A stretch of DNA of 64,000 nucleotides from Oscillospiraceae bacterium (GTDB lineage: Bacteria > Bacillota > Clostridia > Oscillospirales > Acutalibacteraceae): contig SVOW01000008.1 in assembly GCA_015066175.1 (NCBI GenBank), positions 62,001 through 126,000 of the forward strand, in the 5' to 3' direction. Shown one piece after another: positions 1-7,821 of the stretch. The notes beneath the pieces are model-generated. The model was not told where the DNA came from and searched no databases. It saw only the letters and a program-made list of their open reading frames with translations. Every line of letters starts with the position of its first letter. Positions within the stretch are counted from its first letter, which is position 1. The position numbers and the translations under genes were made by a program.

Positions 1-367
1 CTTTGTTCAGATACAGCTCTTTCTTGTTTGCTGCAGCAGACAAATCAACAGAATATTGTCTGCTGTCAGGCATTGACATAATAAAACTGTTGTGTAAATT
101 TCCGTCAAATATGTACACATCAACATCAGGCAGATATGCACCGTCAAGACTTTCCGGAGCAAAAGAATTTCTGAATTTCTGCATATACAAACCTTCCTTT
201 TCAAGCTGTGTGCACACATTTCCGATAAATGAAGCACTTTCGCTTACACCGCCCCTTACAACAAAAGTTCTTGTATTATGGCTGTCTTCCGCACAAACCG
301 AAGAAACTGAAAAAAATCCGTCAGGAGTCAATGAACCGGAATAAAATGTTGCAGCATTAGTAATCAT
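1..367 (-). CDS. ATPase-like protein of the PRK06851 type, partial
   Basis: The gene runs off the left edge of the window, so only the first 122 codons are visible. It starts at ATG (365-367, minus strand) behind a strong AAAGGAGG site. The N-terminus (FYSGSLTPDGFFS, then RTFVVRGGVSES, then PESLDGAYLPDVDVYIFDG) follows the layout of the PRK06851 family of Firmicute P-loop proteins, where the middle block is normally GGPGTGKS. Here that loop reads GGVSESAS and lacks the Walker A lysine, so ATP binding by this half is doubtful. The family often has a second P-loop later in the chain, which lies outside the window. Assignment is from remembered family pattern; the exact role is unknown. Confidence 0.5.
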   Translation of the reverse strand, partial: MITNAATFYSGSLTPDGFFSVSSVCAEDSHNTRTFVVRGGVSESASFIGNVCTQLEKEGLYMQKFRNSFAPESLDGAYLPDVDVYIFDGNLHNSFIMSMPDSRQYSVDLSAAANKKELYLNK

Positions 368-422
368 ACGCAAACCTCCTTTTTATCATTCTATGCAAGA
401 TTCAGGAAATGGTGATTTTTTG

Positions 423-451
423 TTGAAAAGAATACCCCGATGTGATACAAT
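423..451 (+). promoter_or_regulatory. Sigma-A promoter for the mltG-like gene
   Basis: TTGAAA (423-428) and TACAAT (446-451) are separated by 17 bp. The -10 box lies about 35 bp upstream of the start codon at 486. Confidence 0.6.
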
Positions 452-485
452 AGTTTATGAATTATTCACACGGAGGAAAATCGCT

Positions 486-1493
486 ATGATTACTTGTCCG
501 AAATGTCGCAGAAACCTGCCCGAAGATTCGGAGCATTGCAAATTCTGCGGAAGCGAAATTAAACTTAACACCGATAAATTATCATCAGACAGTCATAAAA
601 GCAAACCTAAAAAGAAAGTTTCTTCAGGCAAAATTGTTATTGCAACAATCGCTGCTGTGATGTCAGTTGTGGTAGTTTCAGTCATTATTCTGTTAGGTCC
701 CGGCAACCCCACTCTTGACATAAACGGAAATGATAAAATTTCTGCTATCAAAGATTTTATAAAAAATCCTGTTTATAACAATGATGACGTTGCAACCGTC
801 ACTTTTCCCGAAGGTTTCACTGCAACACAGATTGCAGAAAGGCTTGAAGAAAACAATATCTGCAATGCACAGGAATTTCTCGAAAGAGTGCAGAATCCCT
901 CTGAAGAATTGCTGAACAAACTTGAAATCACAAACAAAGATGAACGCGTTTTCACCCTTGAAGGTTACCTTTTCCCTGACACATATGAGTTTTATATCGA
1001 TGAAAGCGTAGACTCTGTAATCGGACGTTTCACCGATAACTACTTTGCCAGAATTTCAGACAAAGACAGGCAACGTGCTGCCGAGCTCGGTTATACAATG
1101 GACGAAATTATGACTATTGCTTCCATTATACAGGCAGAAGCAGGCAACAGCGAAAATTATAAAGTTTCTTCTGTTCTTCACAACAGACTTGATACAGGCA
1201 CACCCATTGAATGTGACGTCACAATCAATTACCTTGAAACTCACTGCAGTCCGTTTCTTGAAAACGGCATAACTGAAGAAAACAGGAATAATTATAACAC
1301 TTACAAATGTCCCGCTTTACCGAAAGGACCAATCTGCAGCCCCGGATACGATTCAATCAAAGCAGCTCTTTACCCTGCTGAAACAGATTTTCTTTTCTTT
1401 GTAACTGACCAGGACCTTACAACTTATTATTACGCTGTAACGTGGGATGAACATGTTGCAAACTGCAAAACTGCAGGAGTACCCGGATATTGA
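486..1493 (+). CDS. mltG: Endolytic transglycosylase MltG-like protein with N-terminal zinc ribbon
   Basis: This 335-residue protein should cut nascent peptidoglycan glycan strands at the outer face of the membrane. The chosen start at 486 follows CGGAGGAAAATCGCT; an upstream in-frame start would have no ribosome site. The order is a zinc ribbon (CPKC and CKFC, residues 4-22), a basic linker, one membrane segment (about 49-72), then the YceG/MltG fold. The family's catalytic glutamate is retained in IASIIQAEA at about residue 218, and the typical YNTYKCPALPKGPICSPG block follows. The cytoplasmic zinc ribbon ahead of the membrane helix is an addition to the standard family layout and may give a protein contact inside the cell. 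Confidence 0.85.
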   Translation: MITCPKCRRNLPEDSEHCKFCGSEIKLNTDKLSSDSHKSKPKKKVSSGKIVIATIAAVMSVVVVSVIILLGPGNPTLDINGNDKISAIKDFIKNPVYNNDDVATVTFPEGFTATQIAERLEENNICNAQEFLERVQNPSEELLNKLEITNKDERVFTLEGYLFPDTYEFYIDESVDSVIGRFTDNYFARISDKDRQRAAELGYTMDEIMTIASIIQAEAGNSENYKVSSVLHNRLDTGTPIECDVTINYLETHCSPFLENGITEENRNNYNTYKCPALPKGPICSPGYDSIKAALYPAETDFLFFVTDQDLTTYYYAVTWDEHVANCKTAGVPGY

Positions 1494-1537
1494 TAAAAAC
1501 ATATAAATTAAAATGATTTTGAAAGGAAGTCTTATCT

Positions 1538-2281
1538 TTGAAAAAGTTTTTGTCAGTAATTTTAACGTTGGTTATTATGCTGAGCGTAGCAGCTTGTTCT
1601 GATTCAAAAACTGAAATAAAAGTCGCAACCACTCTCAGCACCGCAGCACAGTCTTCTCCCGAAAGTATCCCGGAAGAAAACACAACAGAACTTTCAGCAG
1701 ACGCAACAACCAATGGACCTCAGACAGGTCACTGCACAGAAGAATCTGCAGCTTCAGGCAGCACCGATAACCGGACATCGACTACTAAGAATTCTTCTTC
1801 AACAACAAAAAATCAGGTTACCACAACAAATAAGCCTGTCACTACAACACAAAAAGTTACGACCACATCACCTTCCTCACCAAAACTTCCCTCATATTCT
1901 CCGGAAACTGAAATCGTAACTTTGTTCAATAAAATCAACGACTACAGAGTACAGAACGGTCTGAATAAACTTGTTCTTGACCCTGATCTTTGCAAAATGG
2001 CTTATGTAAGAGCACAGGAACAGGATTCCGTACAAGGTCACACACGCCCCGACGGCACCAGCTACTACTCCATTCTTGACGAATACAACTACAGTTATAT
2101 GGGTTGCGGCGAAAACATATCTTTCTTCTGGAATGTTTCCGCAAGTGAATCTTTCGATAATTGGAAAAACTCACCTACCCACAACGACAATATGCTCAAT
2201 AGCAAATGGACAAAATCAGGCATAGCTATGCGTCGTAACGCAGACGGAACTTACAGCATCGTGCATCTGTTTGTTTGCTGA
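1538..2281 (+). CDS. CAP/SCP-domain lipoprotein
   Basis: This 247-residue protein starts at TTG (1538) after GAAAGGAAG. It has a lipoprotein signal peptide with Cys20 in the lipobox (SVAAC). Residues about 25-120 form a low-complexity Ser/Thr-rich spacer, and the C-terminal half is a CAP (SCP/PR-1-like) domain with the family marks GHTRPDG, GENIS and SPTHNDNML. It is expected to be lipid-anchored on the outer face of the membrane with the CAP domain held away by the spacer. Bacterial CAP domains have no agreed enzymatic activity. It follows the mltG-like gene by 44 bp and is probably co-transcribed, which fits an envelope role. Confidence 0.8.
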   Translation: MKKFLSVILTLVIMLSVAACSDSKTEIKVATTLSTAAQSSPESIPEENTTELSADATTNGPQTGHCTEESAASGSTDNRTSTTKNSSSTTKNQVTTTNKPVTTTQKVTTTSPSSPKLPSYSPETEIVTLFNKINDYRVQNGLNKLVLDPDLCKMAYVRAQEQDSVQGHTRPDGTSYYSILDEYNYSYMGCGENISFFWNVSASESFDNWKNSPTHNDNMLNSKWTKSGIAMRRNADGTYSIVHLFVC

Positions 2282-2305
2282 CATAAATATCGTTAATAAA
2301 TTATA

Positions 2306-2343
2306 AAACCTGCAGGTTTCAAATCGTACCTGCAGGTTTTTTC
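2306..2343. terminator. Terminator between converging genes
   Basis: A 12-bp perfect stem (AAACCTGCAGGT at 2306-2317 and its complement at 2328-2339) is followed by a T-run. It can serve both the lipoprotein gene and the oppositely oriented prmA. Confidence 0.8.
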
Positions 2344-2353
2344 TGTGAATTTT

Positions 2354-3277
2354 TTATTTTTTCTTACACTCAAAGCAGAGCCAGTTGCTCTTTTCGTGAC
2401 GTGCCACAATTTCAAAGCCGTATTTTTCGAATGCATCGGTAACTTCTTTTTCTCTCACATCGATAATACCGCTTGTGATAAAAATACCGTCATCAGCCAG
2501 ATAATCGTGTACCTGTGAAGTGAAAAGGATAATAATATCTGCCACGATATTTGCAACGATAACATCAAATTTACCTGTTACTTTGTCGGCAAGATTTCCG
2601 TGAATTACTTTCAGTTTATCTTCACCGAAGCCGTTCACTTCGCCGTTTTCTCTGGCAGTTTTAACGGCAAGTTTGTCGATATCAACGCCTGTTGCATTTT
2701 CTGCACCTAAAAGCAAAGATGCCACTGAAAGAATACCGCTGCCGCAGCCTAAATCAAGAACAGTTTTTCCCGGCTCAATATATTTTTCAAGTGTTTCAAG
2801 GCAAAGACGTGTTGTTTCGTGAGTGCCTGAACCGAATGCAAGTCCCGGTTCAATGCTCAGCACTGCCCTGCCCTCTGCGTCAACATTTTCTTCCCACAAA
2901 GGACGGATAAGAAGTCTTTCGCCGATTTTCATGGGTTTGAAATATGCCTTCCAGTTATTTTCCCAATCTTCGTTACGGCACTGTTTTGTGTCAATTTTAT
3001 GTTCAATTTTTTCAGCATTATATCTTTCGCTTAAGAAAGCCACAGCCTCAAGAGGATTTTCTTCAGGAGAAATATAAACATGAACAATGCCCTTTGATCT
3101 GTCTTTTTTCAGCAAATCTTCGTCAATAAGGTCGATGTTTGCAATTTCCCATGTTTCTTTTTCAAGAGTTCTGTAGTCTTCGATATAAATGCCGTAAGGC
3201 ACTACCATCTGCGCAATATCTCCGGCTTTGTCTACGTCTTTTGCCGGCACTTCAATAGAAACTTCTGTCCAATCCAT
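2354..3277 (-). CDS. prmA: Ribosomal protein L11 methyltransferase
   Basis: PrmA uses S-adenosylmethionine to methylate ribosomal protein L11 in the cytoplasm. The 307-residue length is normal. It has the N-terminal ferredoxin-like L11-binding part (WTEVSIEVP onwards), the linker block AFGSGTHETTRLCL, the SAM-binding loop VLDLGCGSGILSVAS, and VANIVADII at the active site. The start is the ATG at 3277, behind GAGGTGATAAGA; an upstream TTG at 3295 is in frame but has no proper ribosome site. It lies 10 bp downstream of yhaM, so the two are probably co-transcribed. Confidence 0.92.
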   Translation of the reverse strand: MDWTEVSIEVPAKDVDKAGDIAQMVVPYGIYIEDYRTLEKETWEIANIDLIDEDLLKKDRSKGIVHVYISPEENPLEAVAFLSERYNAEKIEHKIDTKQCRNEDWENNWKAYFKPMKIGERLLIRPLWEENVDAEGRAVLSIEPGLAFGSGTHETTRLCLETLEKYIEPGKTVLDLGCGSGILSVASLLLGAENATGVDIDKLAVKTARENGEVNGFGEDKLKVIHGNLADKVTGKFDVIVANIVADIIILFTSQVHDYLADDGIFITSGIIDVREKEVTDAFEKYGFEIVARHEKSNWLCFECKKK

Positions 3278-3287
3278 TCTTATCACC

Positions 3288-4259
3288 TCAATCAAGATTT
3301 ACGTCTGTGCTGATTTCACGTCTTCCGTGGTTATAGAGTTTTCTGTTATCAAGTGCCCACTGTCTCGATGAAAAATCACCGGGTTTTACATTCAGAAGGG
3401 CATCGTTGAATTCGTAAATTGTTGCATCAAGTGTATCAAGCTGTGACAAAACCTCAGCCTCAACAAACAGCGGTCTCACCGCTGCGCCGTATTCAGGAAT
3501 TCCGTGGTGAGAAATAAGCATATGCTCAAGAAGAACGGCTGTATCTTCATCTGTTCCGATTTCCTTTGCAGTTTCTCTCACAATCATCGCACCTTTCACA
3601 AGGTGTCCCACAAGTGTACCCTCAACGCTGTAGCCTGTTGCCATACCTGTTGATGACACTTCAAATTCGTCAATTTTTGCAATATCGTGGAGAATTGCAC
3701 CACCCAGCAAAAGGCTTCTGTCAAGAGAAGTGTAAATTTTGCACACACATTCTGCCATTCTGATAATTGACAGCGTGTGATAAAGAAGACCTCCGCGCAT
3801 TGCGTGATGAAGTTTGAAAGCAGCAGGCCAGTAAACAAGTTTTTCTTCGTACTTTGCAAGCACTGCCTTAACAAGTTTTTTGATTTGTGCATCATCGAAA
3901 GTTTCGATAATTTCATATATATTGCGGAGCATTTCTTCCCCCGTATAATTTGCACTGGGAACAAAATCTTCAATACGTACTCCGTCAGCCTCTGTGCATT
4001 CGCGGATTCTTTCAACCCTGAACTGCACGTCTCCGTTATATTCGTTCATTCTTCCGCGGACTTTAACAAGCATATTCGCCTCAAAGTGGCTGTGCATATT
4101 CTCTTTATAATCCCAGAATTTAGCCACAATCTCTCCGCTTGAATCGGAAAGAATCAGGTCAAGGTAAGTAAGACCCTTTGCAGTGGTTTTCTTTTCAAGG
4201 GATTTTATCAGACAAAAACCTTCAAGTATATCAGGTGTAGGTGTATTCACAAAATTCAT
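3288..4259 (-). CDS. yhaM: 3'-5' exoribonuclease YhaM family
   Basis: YhaM is a cytoplasmic 3'-5' exonuclease of Firmicutes active on RNA and single-stranded DNA. The 323-residue protein has an N-terminal OB-fold (about 10-95, LEKKTTAKGLTYLDLILSD) and a C-terminal HD phosphohydrolase domain with HAMRGGLLYHTLS, GAILHDIAKI and the later LLEHMLISHHG, which carry the metal-binding His and Asp residues. Length and domain order match the family. It is the first gene of a two-gene unit with prmA behind a consensus promoter. Confidence 0.9.
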   Translation of the reverse strand: MNFVNTPTPDILEGFCLIKSLEKKTTAKGLTYLDLILSDSSGEIVAKFWDYKENMHSHFEANMLVKVRGRMNEYNGDVQFRVERIRECTEADGVRIEDFVPSANYTGEEMLRNIYEIIETFDDAQIKKLVKAVLAKYEEKLVYWPAAFKLHHAMRGGLLYHTLSIIRMAECVCKIYTSLDRSLLLGGAILHDIAKIDEFEVSSTGMATGYSVEGTLVGHLVKGAMIVRETAKEIGTDEDTAVLLEHMLISHHGIPEYGAAVRPLFVEAEVLSQLDTLDATIYEFNDALLNVKPGDFSSRQWALDNRKLYNHGRREISTDVNLD

Positions 4260-4293
4260 TCAGATTTTCCTTTCTATCAGCACTTTACATTTT

Positions 4294-4322
4294 ATTATAC
4301 AATATTTTACCGCGTTTTACAA
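4294..4322 (-). promoter_or_regulatory. Sigma-A promoter for yhaM-prmA
   Basis: Read on the minus strand, TTGTAA (4322-4317) and TATAAT (4299-4294) are 17 bp apart, with the -10 about 35 bp upstream of the yhaM start. Confidence 0.65.
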
Positions 4323-4351
4323 CAACATACCGTACTTTTTATATATAAAAA

Positions 4352-4375
4352 CTGCCCTCGCAAATGTGAGAGCAG
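4352..4375 (-). terminator. Terminator after the small-gene run
   Basis: An 8-bp stem with one mismatch (CTGCTCTC / GAGGGCAG on the minus strand) is followed by TTTTTATAT. It would end transcription from the acetyltransferase genes to the right before the yhaM promoter. Confidence 0.6.
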
Positions 4376-4392
4376 AAACCTTACAAAACATA

Positions 4393-4938
4393 TTATTGAA
4401 GTTCAATCCAGAATCTCTTCAAATTGCGTTTTCTGTCTTGTTCATATACGGTGGATTCGTAAACACCACCATTGTTAAGTATAGTTTTTTCGCTTCCGAT
4501 ATTGCCATCAATACAGGATATAAGTATTTTATCAAGACTGATTTCTTTGCAATAAGGAAGAATAGCTTTCAGCATTGAAGTCGCATAGCCTTTTCTTCTT
4601 TCATTTGGTTTTATTGAGTACCCGATATGACCTCCAAACTTTGAAAGCCAATCATTGAAATAATGGCGTACCTGTATCATGCCCACAAGTCGATTATCAG
4701 CCTTGCGGATGTAGAAAAACTGCGTTGATATAACCCACCCGTCAGGTAGTGTTTCGGGGGATGTGTATTTTCTGCACTCTGAAATATATGTAAGCGAATC
4801 CTCGCATCTGCGAAGAGGACCGCAACCATCCATTGAAGAATTCGCATCCAGACAAGCCTGTTTATATTCAGCAATTTGTTCTGCATATTCCTCACTTGGC
4901 TCAACCAAGAAGAAATCGCCTGCATCTATTTTTATCAT
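4393..4938 (-). CDS. GNAT family N-acetyltransferase
   Basis: This 181-residue GNAT protein probably moves an acetyl group from acetyl-CoA to an amine; the substrate cannot be read from the sequence. The acetyl-CoA binding motif A is GYSIKPNERRKGYATSML. WISTQFFYIRKADNRLVGMIQV resembles the central strands of the RimJ/RimL and spectinomycin-modifier type. The start is the ATG at 4938 after AAGGTGATAATT; a GTG three codons earlier overlaps the ribosome site. It is the last of several small same-strand genes that look like accessory cargo. Confidence 0.8.
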   Translation of the reverse strand: MIKIDAGDFFLVEPSEEYAEQIAEYKQACLDANSSMDGCGPLRRCEDSLTYISECRKYTSPETLPDGWVISTQFFYIRKADNRLVGMIQVRHYFNDWLSKFGGHIGYSIKPNERRKGYATSMLKAILPYCKEISLDKILISCIDGNIGSEKTILNNGGVYESTVYEQDRKRNLKRFWIELQ

Positions 4939-4978
4939 AATTATCACCTTGTTTTATACTTTGAAATACATTCCATAA

Positions 4979-5419
4979 CTAAAAAATCTTTTTAATGTTC
5001 TTTTGTAATTTCGTTACCTCATAACCCTGTGATTGATAAAACTGATGAGCTTTTTCTCGCTCAATACCTGAACAAAGACGGATTCCTACGGCACCATTTT
5101 CTTTTGCCCAGATTTCAGCCTGATTCAGCAACGCAGAACCGATACCGTTTCGCTTATACTCAACATCAACTGCTAATCCAAGACAGTTCTTGAAATTATC
5201 GGCATAAATAACATCGTAGTTTACAAGATGAATATAACCAACCACTTTGTTGTCACATTCTGCTACAAAAATAACCTGTGTTTTATCATTCAACACAACC
5301 TCAATTTTTGCTTTTTGTTTATCATAATCATAATCGTAACCAAGGCTTGTTTTATTGATATGATAAATAGCTTGTGCATCAGAGAGAACAGCCTCTCTGA
5401 TAATATAATTCTTACTCAT
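4979..5419 (-). CDS. GNAT family N-acetyltransferase
   Basis: This is a complete single-domain GNAT protein of 146 residues. Motif A is LAVDVEYKRNGIGSALLNQ (about 86-104), which contains the pyrophosphate-binding pattern Q/RxxGxG/A as RNGIGS. The C-terminal KAHQFYQSQGY is the typical motif B region. A ribosome site GGAAAGCGAG precedes the ATG. Proteins with this short form often act on free amines, amino acids or small drugs, but nothing here fixes the substrate. It stands 40 bp from the next GNAT gene on the same strand. Confidence 0.82.
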   Translation of the reverse strand: MSKNYIIREAVLSDAQAIYHINKTSLGYDYDYDKQKAKIEVVLNDKTQVIFVAECDNKVVGYIHLVNYDVIYADNFKNCLGLAVDVEYKRNGIGSALLNQAEIWAKENGAVGIRLCSGIEREKAHQFYQSQGYEVTKLQKNIKKIF

Positions 5420-5442
5420 ATTAAAACTCGCTTTCCATTATG

Positions 5443-5661
5443 TTATTTTCTATATTGAAACCATTTCTTTGAATACCAATTAACAGAATTATCACTCGGC
5501 CATACAAAGATTAATTCACAGCCTTTTTCTTTCAGATATTCTTTGATGTATGAAAGCAATTCAGTTCCGTAACCTTTGTTTCTGTATTCTTTCATCGTAT
5601 GAACGTTAGTAAGATATGCAATATATGATTTATTCACTTTGGGTTCTCCATTAAATATCAC
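5443..5661 (-). pseudogene. Truncated GNAT acetyltransferase (C-terminal part)
   Basis: Only about 72 codons remain. They cover motif A (VHTMKEYRNKGYGTELLSYI) and the following strand (ELIFVWPSDNSVNWYSKKWF), while the N-terminal half of a GNAT fold is absent. The open frame begins inside the end of the preceding MmcQ/YjbR gene at a GTG without a convincing ribosome site. The best reading is a gene whose front half was replaced by the neighbour. A functional mini-protein is possible but unlikely. Confidence 0.65.
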
Positions 5662-6019
5662 CTAACAATTTCTTTTGTTTATATTTGGGAAGTTTGCCGA
5701 CAACCGTTATATAACTATGATCTGCCATTTCCAGAATCATTTCATCAGGAACACTGTCAATGGGGAATGTGTTAAAATACGGTTGTTGAACCGGCGGACA
5801 ATGATAACCTCTTACAACAATATCCGGAAACAGGTGTCTGTAGAAATCGCCTGTCATTCGTTCGCAATTAAGTGTTGCGGTTTCCCTGCCTTTAAGAATA
5901 AACAACTGTGCAAAAATTTTTCCTTCAACTTTTATTATATCACTTTCAAGACCAAACGGATGGTCAATATATGCTCCGTTTTTTGAAAGACAATAGTTGA
6001 GTAATTCTGAATATCTCAT
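5651..6019 (-). CDS. MmcQ/YjbR family DNA-binding-fold protein
   Basis: The 122-residue protein matches the MmcQ/YjbR family, which has a CyaY-like double-wing fold and no settled function. Family marks visible are the opening HPFGLESDIIKVEGKIFAQL, the YHCPPVQQPYFNTFPID middle and the closing MADHSYITVVGKLPKYK. It is full length. Its last codons overlap the GNAT remnant that follows. It belongs to the run of short same-strand genes typical of mobile or fast-changing accessory DNA in Firmicutes. Confidence 0.75.
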   Translation of the reverse strand: MRYSELLNYCLSKNGAYIDHPFGLESDIIKVEGKIFAQLFILKGRETATLNCERMTGDFYRHLFPDIVVRGYHCPPVQQPYFNTFPIDSVPDEMILEMADHSYITVVGKLPKYKQKKLLGDI

Positions 6020-6047
6020 TATAAATCACCTCTGAAAACAGTAATAG

Positions 6048-6635
6048 TTATAACATCTTTCGCATAATAACTTGTCCGTTTTCACTTGCGACAGCAACAA
6101 AACCCGCTTTTTTATAGAGTTGTACGGGACCTTGAAAATCAAAATCATCTCTTTGTTCAGAAAGTTTGGCATAGCCTTCAACAGCCTCATATCCTTTTTC
6201 TTTTGCATCGGTACATACTCTTTCAATAAAAGCAGATGCGATTCCCTTGCCTCTGTATTCGGGGGCAATTTCAAAGCAAACAATAGAAACAGTTTTTCCG
6301 CAAGTGTTTTCTTTTGCAATTTTGGGAACAAAACCTGAATAGCTTTCAATATCTGCAGAATTACACCATCCTATAGATATATCCCCGTCAAAAGCTAAAT
6401 AACCTTGTATTTTATTTTCATTCAGCATTTTTACTGCATACTTACGGAGTGTTTTCTTAACACCAAATATTTTGAATTTTTTAACCATCTTTTTAATGGT
6501 TTCTTCATCCTGATTTGGGGAAGTGCAATAGCAAGGTCCGTTAGGATTGCCGTCAGTAAATGCACGATTATCAAAAAAGTCGAGATAGTCTTTATTCAGT
6601 TCAGGAGTTAAAGGTTTTATTGTAAATCTATGCAT
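6048..6635 (-). CDS. GNAT family N-acetyltransferase
   Basis: A 195-residue GNAT with an extended N-terminal half containing GPCYCTSPNQDEE and a clear motif A, FEIAPEYRGKGIASAFIERV, followed by YAKLSEQRDDFDFQGPVQLYKKAGF. The C-x-C segment before the acetyl-CoA domain is seen in a Firmicute subfamily of unknown substrate. The likely start is ATG 6635 (MHRFTIKP), eight bases after a GGGGGG stretch; an in-frame ATG five codons upstream coincides with that ribosome site. The N-terminus begins with the same MHR as the Nudix gene, and both have a G-rich block just ahead of the start. Confidence 0.78.
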   Translation of the reverse strand: MHRFTIKPLTPELNKDYLDFFDNRAFTDGNPNGPCYCTSPNQDEETIKKMVKKFKIFGVKKTLRKYAVKMLNENKIQGYLAFDGDISIGWCNSADIESYSGFVPKIAKENTCGKTVSIVCFEIAPEYRGKGIASAFIERVCTDAKEKGYEAVEGYAKLSEQRDDFDFQGPVQLYKKAGFVAVASENGQVIMRKML

Positions 6636-6873
6636 ATTTGTACCCCCCATAAATTTTGTTAATACATACTATATCGGTCAGCCAATACTCGGCTAATTCA
6701 GAATTCCATTTCATTATGAATGGTCTGTTTGCAGCACCGCAACCACCGTGCAAAAACAGAACAATGGGATTTGAAGAATTCTGAGAACGAAATCTTAAAT
6801 AATAGTCGTTGTTGTTTATATTGATTTTTTCTGCTGTATCTATTATATATTGTTTCATAAACTTATCACTCAT
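6628..6873 (-). pseudogene. Truncated alpha/beta hydrolase (N-terminal part)
   Basis: The 81-codon frame starts at ATG after AAAGGTTTAA and overlaps the Nudix stop by 4 bp. It shows the beginning of an alpha/beta hydrolase: NPIVLFLHGGCGAANRPF is the oxyanion-hole region of proline-iminopeptidase-like enzymes. The frame ends at the point where the strand leading to the nucleophile elbow should start, so no Ser-Asp-His triad is encoded. The C-terminal part appears to have been lost when the GNAT gene at 6048-6635 became its neighbour. Confidence 0.65.
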
Positions 6874-7298
6874 TTAAACCTTTCTGCACATTGCTCCAAT
6901 GCCCAATTCTGCATTTCAGCAAACGTTTTGCCTTTTATTTCTTCGTATTTGAGCCACATTAAAATATGGTCTGTTTCTATCGGCTCGGAAACTTTTTCTT
7001 CAAGTTCACCTATATAGTAACTTTGAACAGGATGAAAATAACTTAATTCAGGATGTGTAGTATAAGTTTCAGCAGAACATATTTTTTCTTTTATTACAGC
7101 AGTATAACCGGTTTCTTCAATACATTCTCTTTTTATACAGTCTTCGTGACTTTCGTTTCTATCCAAACCGCCACCAAGCAAAAAGTAACCTTTATCAGTT
7201 TTTACCACACCAATTTTATTGTTATGAACAGGGATTAAATATGCACCTTCTCTATTTATATATTCGACATTTTCCTTAATTCCGAAAACTCTATGCAT
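6870..7298 (-). CDS. Nudix hydrolase
   Basis: Nudix enzymes hydrolyse nucleoside diphosphates linked to another group. The full Nudix box is present at about residues 44-66: GGLDRNESHEDCIKR then ECIEETGY, which satisfies Gx5Ex7REUxEExGU. The 142-residue length is normal for a single-domain enzyme. The start is taken as ATG 7298, nine bases after TGGAGG; an in-frame ATG five codons upstream lies inside the ribosome site. It is the first gene of the small-gene run and overlaps the truncated hydrolase by 4 bp. The substrate is not predictable. Confidence 0.85.
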   Translation of the reverse strand: MHRVFGIKENVEYINREGAYLIPVHNNKIGVVKTDKGYFLLGGGLDRNESHEDCIKRECIEETGYTAVIKEKICSAETYTTHPELSYFHPVQSYYIGELEEKVSEPIETDHILMWLKYEEIKGKTFAEMQNWALEQCAERFK

Positions 7299-7460
7299 AT
7301 TTGCATCCTCCATATTTTAGTAAAAGCATTGTACCACATACCTACCAAACAAATCAACCTAAAAACATATCCCGGTACTTTCAGGCTCAAAAGTTCTTCC
7401 GAGACCATGCCCTCGGAAATCAACATCCCCAAATTTGTATAAATTTTCTTCATTTTCCTA

Positions 7461-7489
7461 TTGACAAACGCAAAAACATACTGTATAAT
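7461..7489 (+). promoter_or_regulatory. Promoter of tRNA-Pro
   Basis: TTGACA (7461-7466) and TATAAT (7484-7489), 17-bp spacer, an exact consensus sigma-A promoter about 33 bp before the tRNA. Confidence 0.85.
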
Positions 7490-7521
7490 ATACAAGTCGT
7501 CAGAAACGACAGGCGACAAAT

Positions 7522-7597
7522 CCGGGTGTGGCGCAGCTGGTAGCGCGCTTGACTGGGGGTCAAGAGGCCGTGAGTTCAAGTCTCGCCACTCGGACCA
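7522..7597 (+). tRNA. tRNA-Pro (anticodon GGG)
   Basis: All four arms fold. The acceptor CCGGGTG pairs with CACTCGG, and the D stem is GCGC/GCGC. The anticodon stem CTTGA/TCAAG encloses CTGGGGG, giving anticodon GGG, and the T arm has loop TTCAAGT. CCA is encoded at 7595-7597. A terminator hairpin follows at once. The 3' end is the apparent target of an integration event. Confidence 0.95.
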
Positions 7598-7600
7598 TAT

Positions 7601-7637
7601 AACCGTTGAAACTTTGGTTTCAGCGGTTATTTTTTTG
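7601..7637 (+). terminator. Terminator after tRNA-Pro
   Basis: Stem AACCGTTGAAAC / GTTTCAGCGGTT with one G-T pair and a 4-base loop, followed by ATTTTTTT. Confidence 0.85.
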
Positions 7638-7746
7638 CTTTATGTAACCAATACGAGACTTGAACTCGTAGTCCATCTCGTGTCGGTTTGCCATAGGCAG
7701 AGACACGAGGGACATATAATATGATTCGTTGCTTTGCAACGCAAAG

Positions 7747-7767
7747 CAAGTCTCGCCACTCGGACCA
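7747..7767 (+). repeat. Displaced copy of the tRNA-Pro 3' end (attachment-site duplication)
   Basis: These 21 bases are identical to tRNA positions 7577-7597, including CCA, and like the real gene they are followed directly by a terminator hairpin of similar shape. The 5' two thirds of a tRNA are absent. This is the signature left when an element integrates into a tRNA 3' end and restores the gene with its own att copy. Between the two copies, 7654-7668 holds a 14-base inverted match to the tRNA T-arm, and 7677-7709 and 7733-7749 hold short perfect inverted repeats. No gene is visible in the 150 bp between them. Confidence 0.75.
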
Positions 7768-7805
7768 AACCACTGAAATCTCAATGATTTCGGTGGTTTT
7801 TCTTT
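7768..7805 (+). terminator. Terminator after the displaced tRNA end
   Basis: Stem AACCACTGAAATC / GATTTCGGTGGTT with one G-T pair, then TTTTCTTTTTT. It is probably the original tRNA terminator. Confidence 0.75.
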
Positions 7806-7821
7806 TTTATCAGGTTTTTCA

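Noticed and set aside
3-344. A plus-strand frame of 113 codons at the left edge
   Set aside because: The minus strand has a better gene here, with a strong ribosome site and family-like sequence; the plus frame is its shadow.
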